From assembly GCA_004558975.1 (NCBI GenBank), contig SFZB01000054.1, positions 1-6,500 on the forward strand: a DNA stretch of 6,500 nt, read 5' to 3'. The DNA is from a bacterium (lineage in GTDB: Bacteria > Bacillota > Clostridia > Oscillospirales > CAG-272). Below the pieces are notes generated by a model. It was given only the letters and a program-made list of their open reading frames with translations, was not told the origin of the DNA and did not search any database. Below are positions 5,572 through 6,500 of this stretch, piece after piece; position 1 is the stretch's first letter; each line of letters begins with the position of its first letter. Made by a program: the position numbers and the translations under genes.

Positions 5572-6500
5572 TTATAATACTTCATTCGCCTTATTATACT
5601 CATTTTTGAAGTACGAGTCAAGACCTTCAAATTCAGACCTCCTTAACTCCTTCGTCACATCGGTATAAATATTAAGGGTTGTAGAAATATCTTTGTGTCC
5701 AAGCGTATCCTGGATAACCTTTACATTAACCCCTGCTTCACACATTCTTGTCGTGAATGTATGCCTTAATGAGTGGCAGCTAAAATGCGGAAGCAAAACC
5801 TTTGCATTTTCATCTTTCAAAAGCTGTTCATCATTGCAGTCACGGATAATACGACGGATTGCTTTGTTAAGGGTTGCCTGATGTTGCGGTTGTCCAAAAC
5901 GGTTAAGAAAGATAAAATCAGTATATCCGTCTACAACAGCTTCACAATGAATATCAAGAAGCTCCTGTCTTTCTTTTTCCATAAGGAATGCTTCTTTGAC
6001 GAAATCCAACATCGGGACTTGGCGTTTGCCAGCCGGCGTTTTCGTGGTATTGATATTAAAATAGCAGCCACGCTTACTACCGTCGGTTCTATGGTCATAA
6101 TATACCAGCGTATGATTAACATTGATAATTCCTTCGTCCAAATCAATGTCGCACCATCTGAGACCCGTTGCTTCACCAACACGAAGTCCCGTTCCAACCA
6201 ACACCGCAAAAATTGGATACCACAAACTTGCAGACGGTGTATTCTTCAGATAGCTCAAAAATAATTCCTGTTCCGGTCTCGTTAAGGCTCTGCGTTTCTC
6301 CGTTTGAAAACAATGGGACTGCTTTAACTCTTTCAGCACATTATTGGAAGGGTTATTTCTGAGATAATCATCATCAACTGCCATATCCAAAATCTGATGA
6401 AGAACCGTATGGATATTGTCAATAGTCGCCGGTTTTAGATGTCTTTCATCTGCAAGGTAATTATAGAACCTTTTAATATCTGTCTTTTTCAAAGAAGATA
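5572..6500 (-). CDS. Tyrosine recombinase / integrase, 5' end outside window
   Basis: Site-specific recombinase that would integrate and excise its element. Counting from the leucine codon at 6492, the SAM-like core-binding domain spans about residues 1-60 (DIKRFYNYL, then the NP of NNPSN). The catalytic domain spans about 75-290. All six active-site positions are visible: R104 (TGLRVGEATGLRW), K151 (TKTPAGKR), H240 and R243 (HSLRHTF), H266 (LGHKDIS) and the nucleophile Y276 (NIYTDV), so it looks intact and active. The reading frame stays open to the window edge, and the TTG at 6492 is not a credible start. The missing part, inferred as roughly 70-100 residues, should hold the arm-binding domain. 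It resembles the Tn916/phage integrase group. Base composition is clearly AT-richer than the lacZ unit. The stop TAA is at 5574-5572. Confidence 0.93.
   Translation of the reverse strand, partial: SSLKKTDIKRFYNYLADERHLKPATIDNIHTVLHQILDMAVDDDYLRNNPSNNVLKELKQSHCFQTEKRRALTRPEQELFLSYLKNTPSASLWYPIFAVLVGTGLRVGEATGLRWCDIDLDEGIINVNHTLVYYDHRTDGSKRGCYFNINTTKTPAGKRQVPMLDFVKEAFLMEKERQELLDIHCEAVVDGYTDFIFLNRFGQPQHQATLNKAIRRIIRDCNDEQLLKDENAKVLLPHFSCHSLRHTFTTRMCEAGVNVKVIQDTLGHKDISTTLNIYTDVTKELRRSEFEGLDSYFKNEYNKANEVL

Larger units (their letters stand above)
5252..6500 (-). mobile_element. Right-hand integrated element, int end only (boundary approximate)
   Basis: From roughly 5252 to 5400 the sequence changes from the GC-rich host style to clearly AT-richer DNA that continues to the window edge. 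The first full-length gene on this side is a tyrosine recombinase transcribed outward toward the host, the arrangement at one end of Tn916-type conjugative elements and prophages. The true end cannot be placed, because the direct repeat at the other end lies outside the window. No tRNA gene is seen at the junction, so insertion appears to be in the intergenic space just after the lacZ unit terminator. Whether the element is a conjugative element, a prophage or a remnant is undecided. Confidence 0.55.

Noticed and set aside
6490..6492. TTG as the integrase start codon
   Set aside because: The frame is open to the window edge and the family needs an N-terminal arm-binding domain, so the gene begins outside the window.
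1..6500. tRNA, rRNA or CRISPR array
   Set aside because: I saw no cloverleaf, rRNA-like sequence or regularly spaced repeats. The inverted repeats at 1-310 are not spaced direct repeats.

Overview
The window looks like a piece of a GC-rich Bacillota (class Clostridia) chromosome, probably from a gut-type anaerobe, carrying one end of an AT-richer integrative element at its right side. The basis is a YitT-family membrane protein typical of Bacillota, a cytosolic GH2 beta-galactosidase ending in the GSNSCGP-type sequence, classic sigma-A promoters with AGGAGG-like ribosome binding sites, and a Tn916/phage-type tyrosine recombinase. Species cannot be named from the sequence.

Layout. Positions 1-310 hold no convincing gene but carry several palindromes with alternative pairings. 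A YitT-family membrane protein gene (1186 down to 311, minus) is divergent from a complete lacZ-type beta-galactosidase gene (1423-4500, plus). The 236 bases between them contain two back-to-back promoters (minus: TTTACA-17-TACAAT; plus: TTGACT-17-TATAAT) and a small hairpin in each 5' leader. Four bases after the lacZ stop begins a TTG-started gene for a 224-residue right-handed beta-helix-like protein resembling DUF3737 (4505-5179). A strong, probably bidirectional terminator (5215-5251) closes this two-gene unit.

Right of the terminator the base composition drops. A 16-bp-stem hairpin (5318-5359), a 43-codon minus-strand ORF with a ribosome binding site (5470 down to 5339) and a tyrosine recombinase running off the right edge (6500 down to 5572) mark the int end of an integrated element. 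Its boundary probably lies between about 5252 and 5400, just outside the host terminator.

How the genes work together. LacZ would hydrolyse lactose or other beta-galactosides in the cytoplasm. The beta-helix protein is probably co-transcribed and translationally coupled with it, with unknown function. No sugar transporter or regulator is visible. The YitT-like protein is transcribed separately. The integrase belongs to a different, mobile unit. I found no convincing new multi-gene system. The items most worth following are the lacZ/beta-helix pair, the palindrome cluster at the left edge and the element junction.
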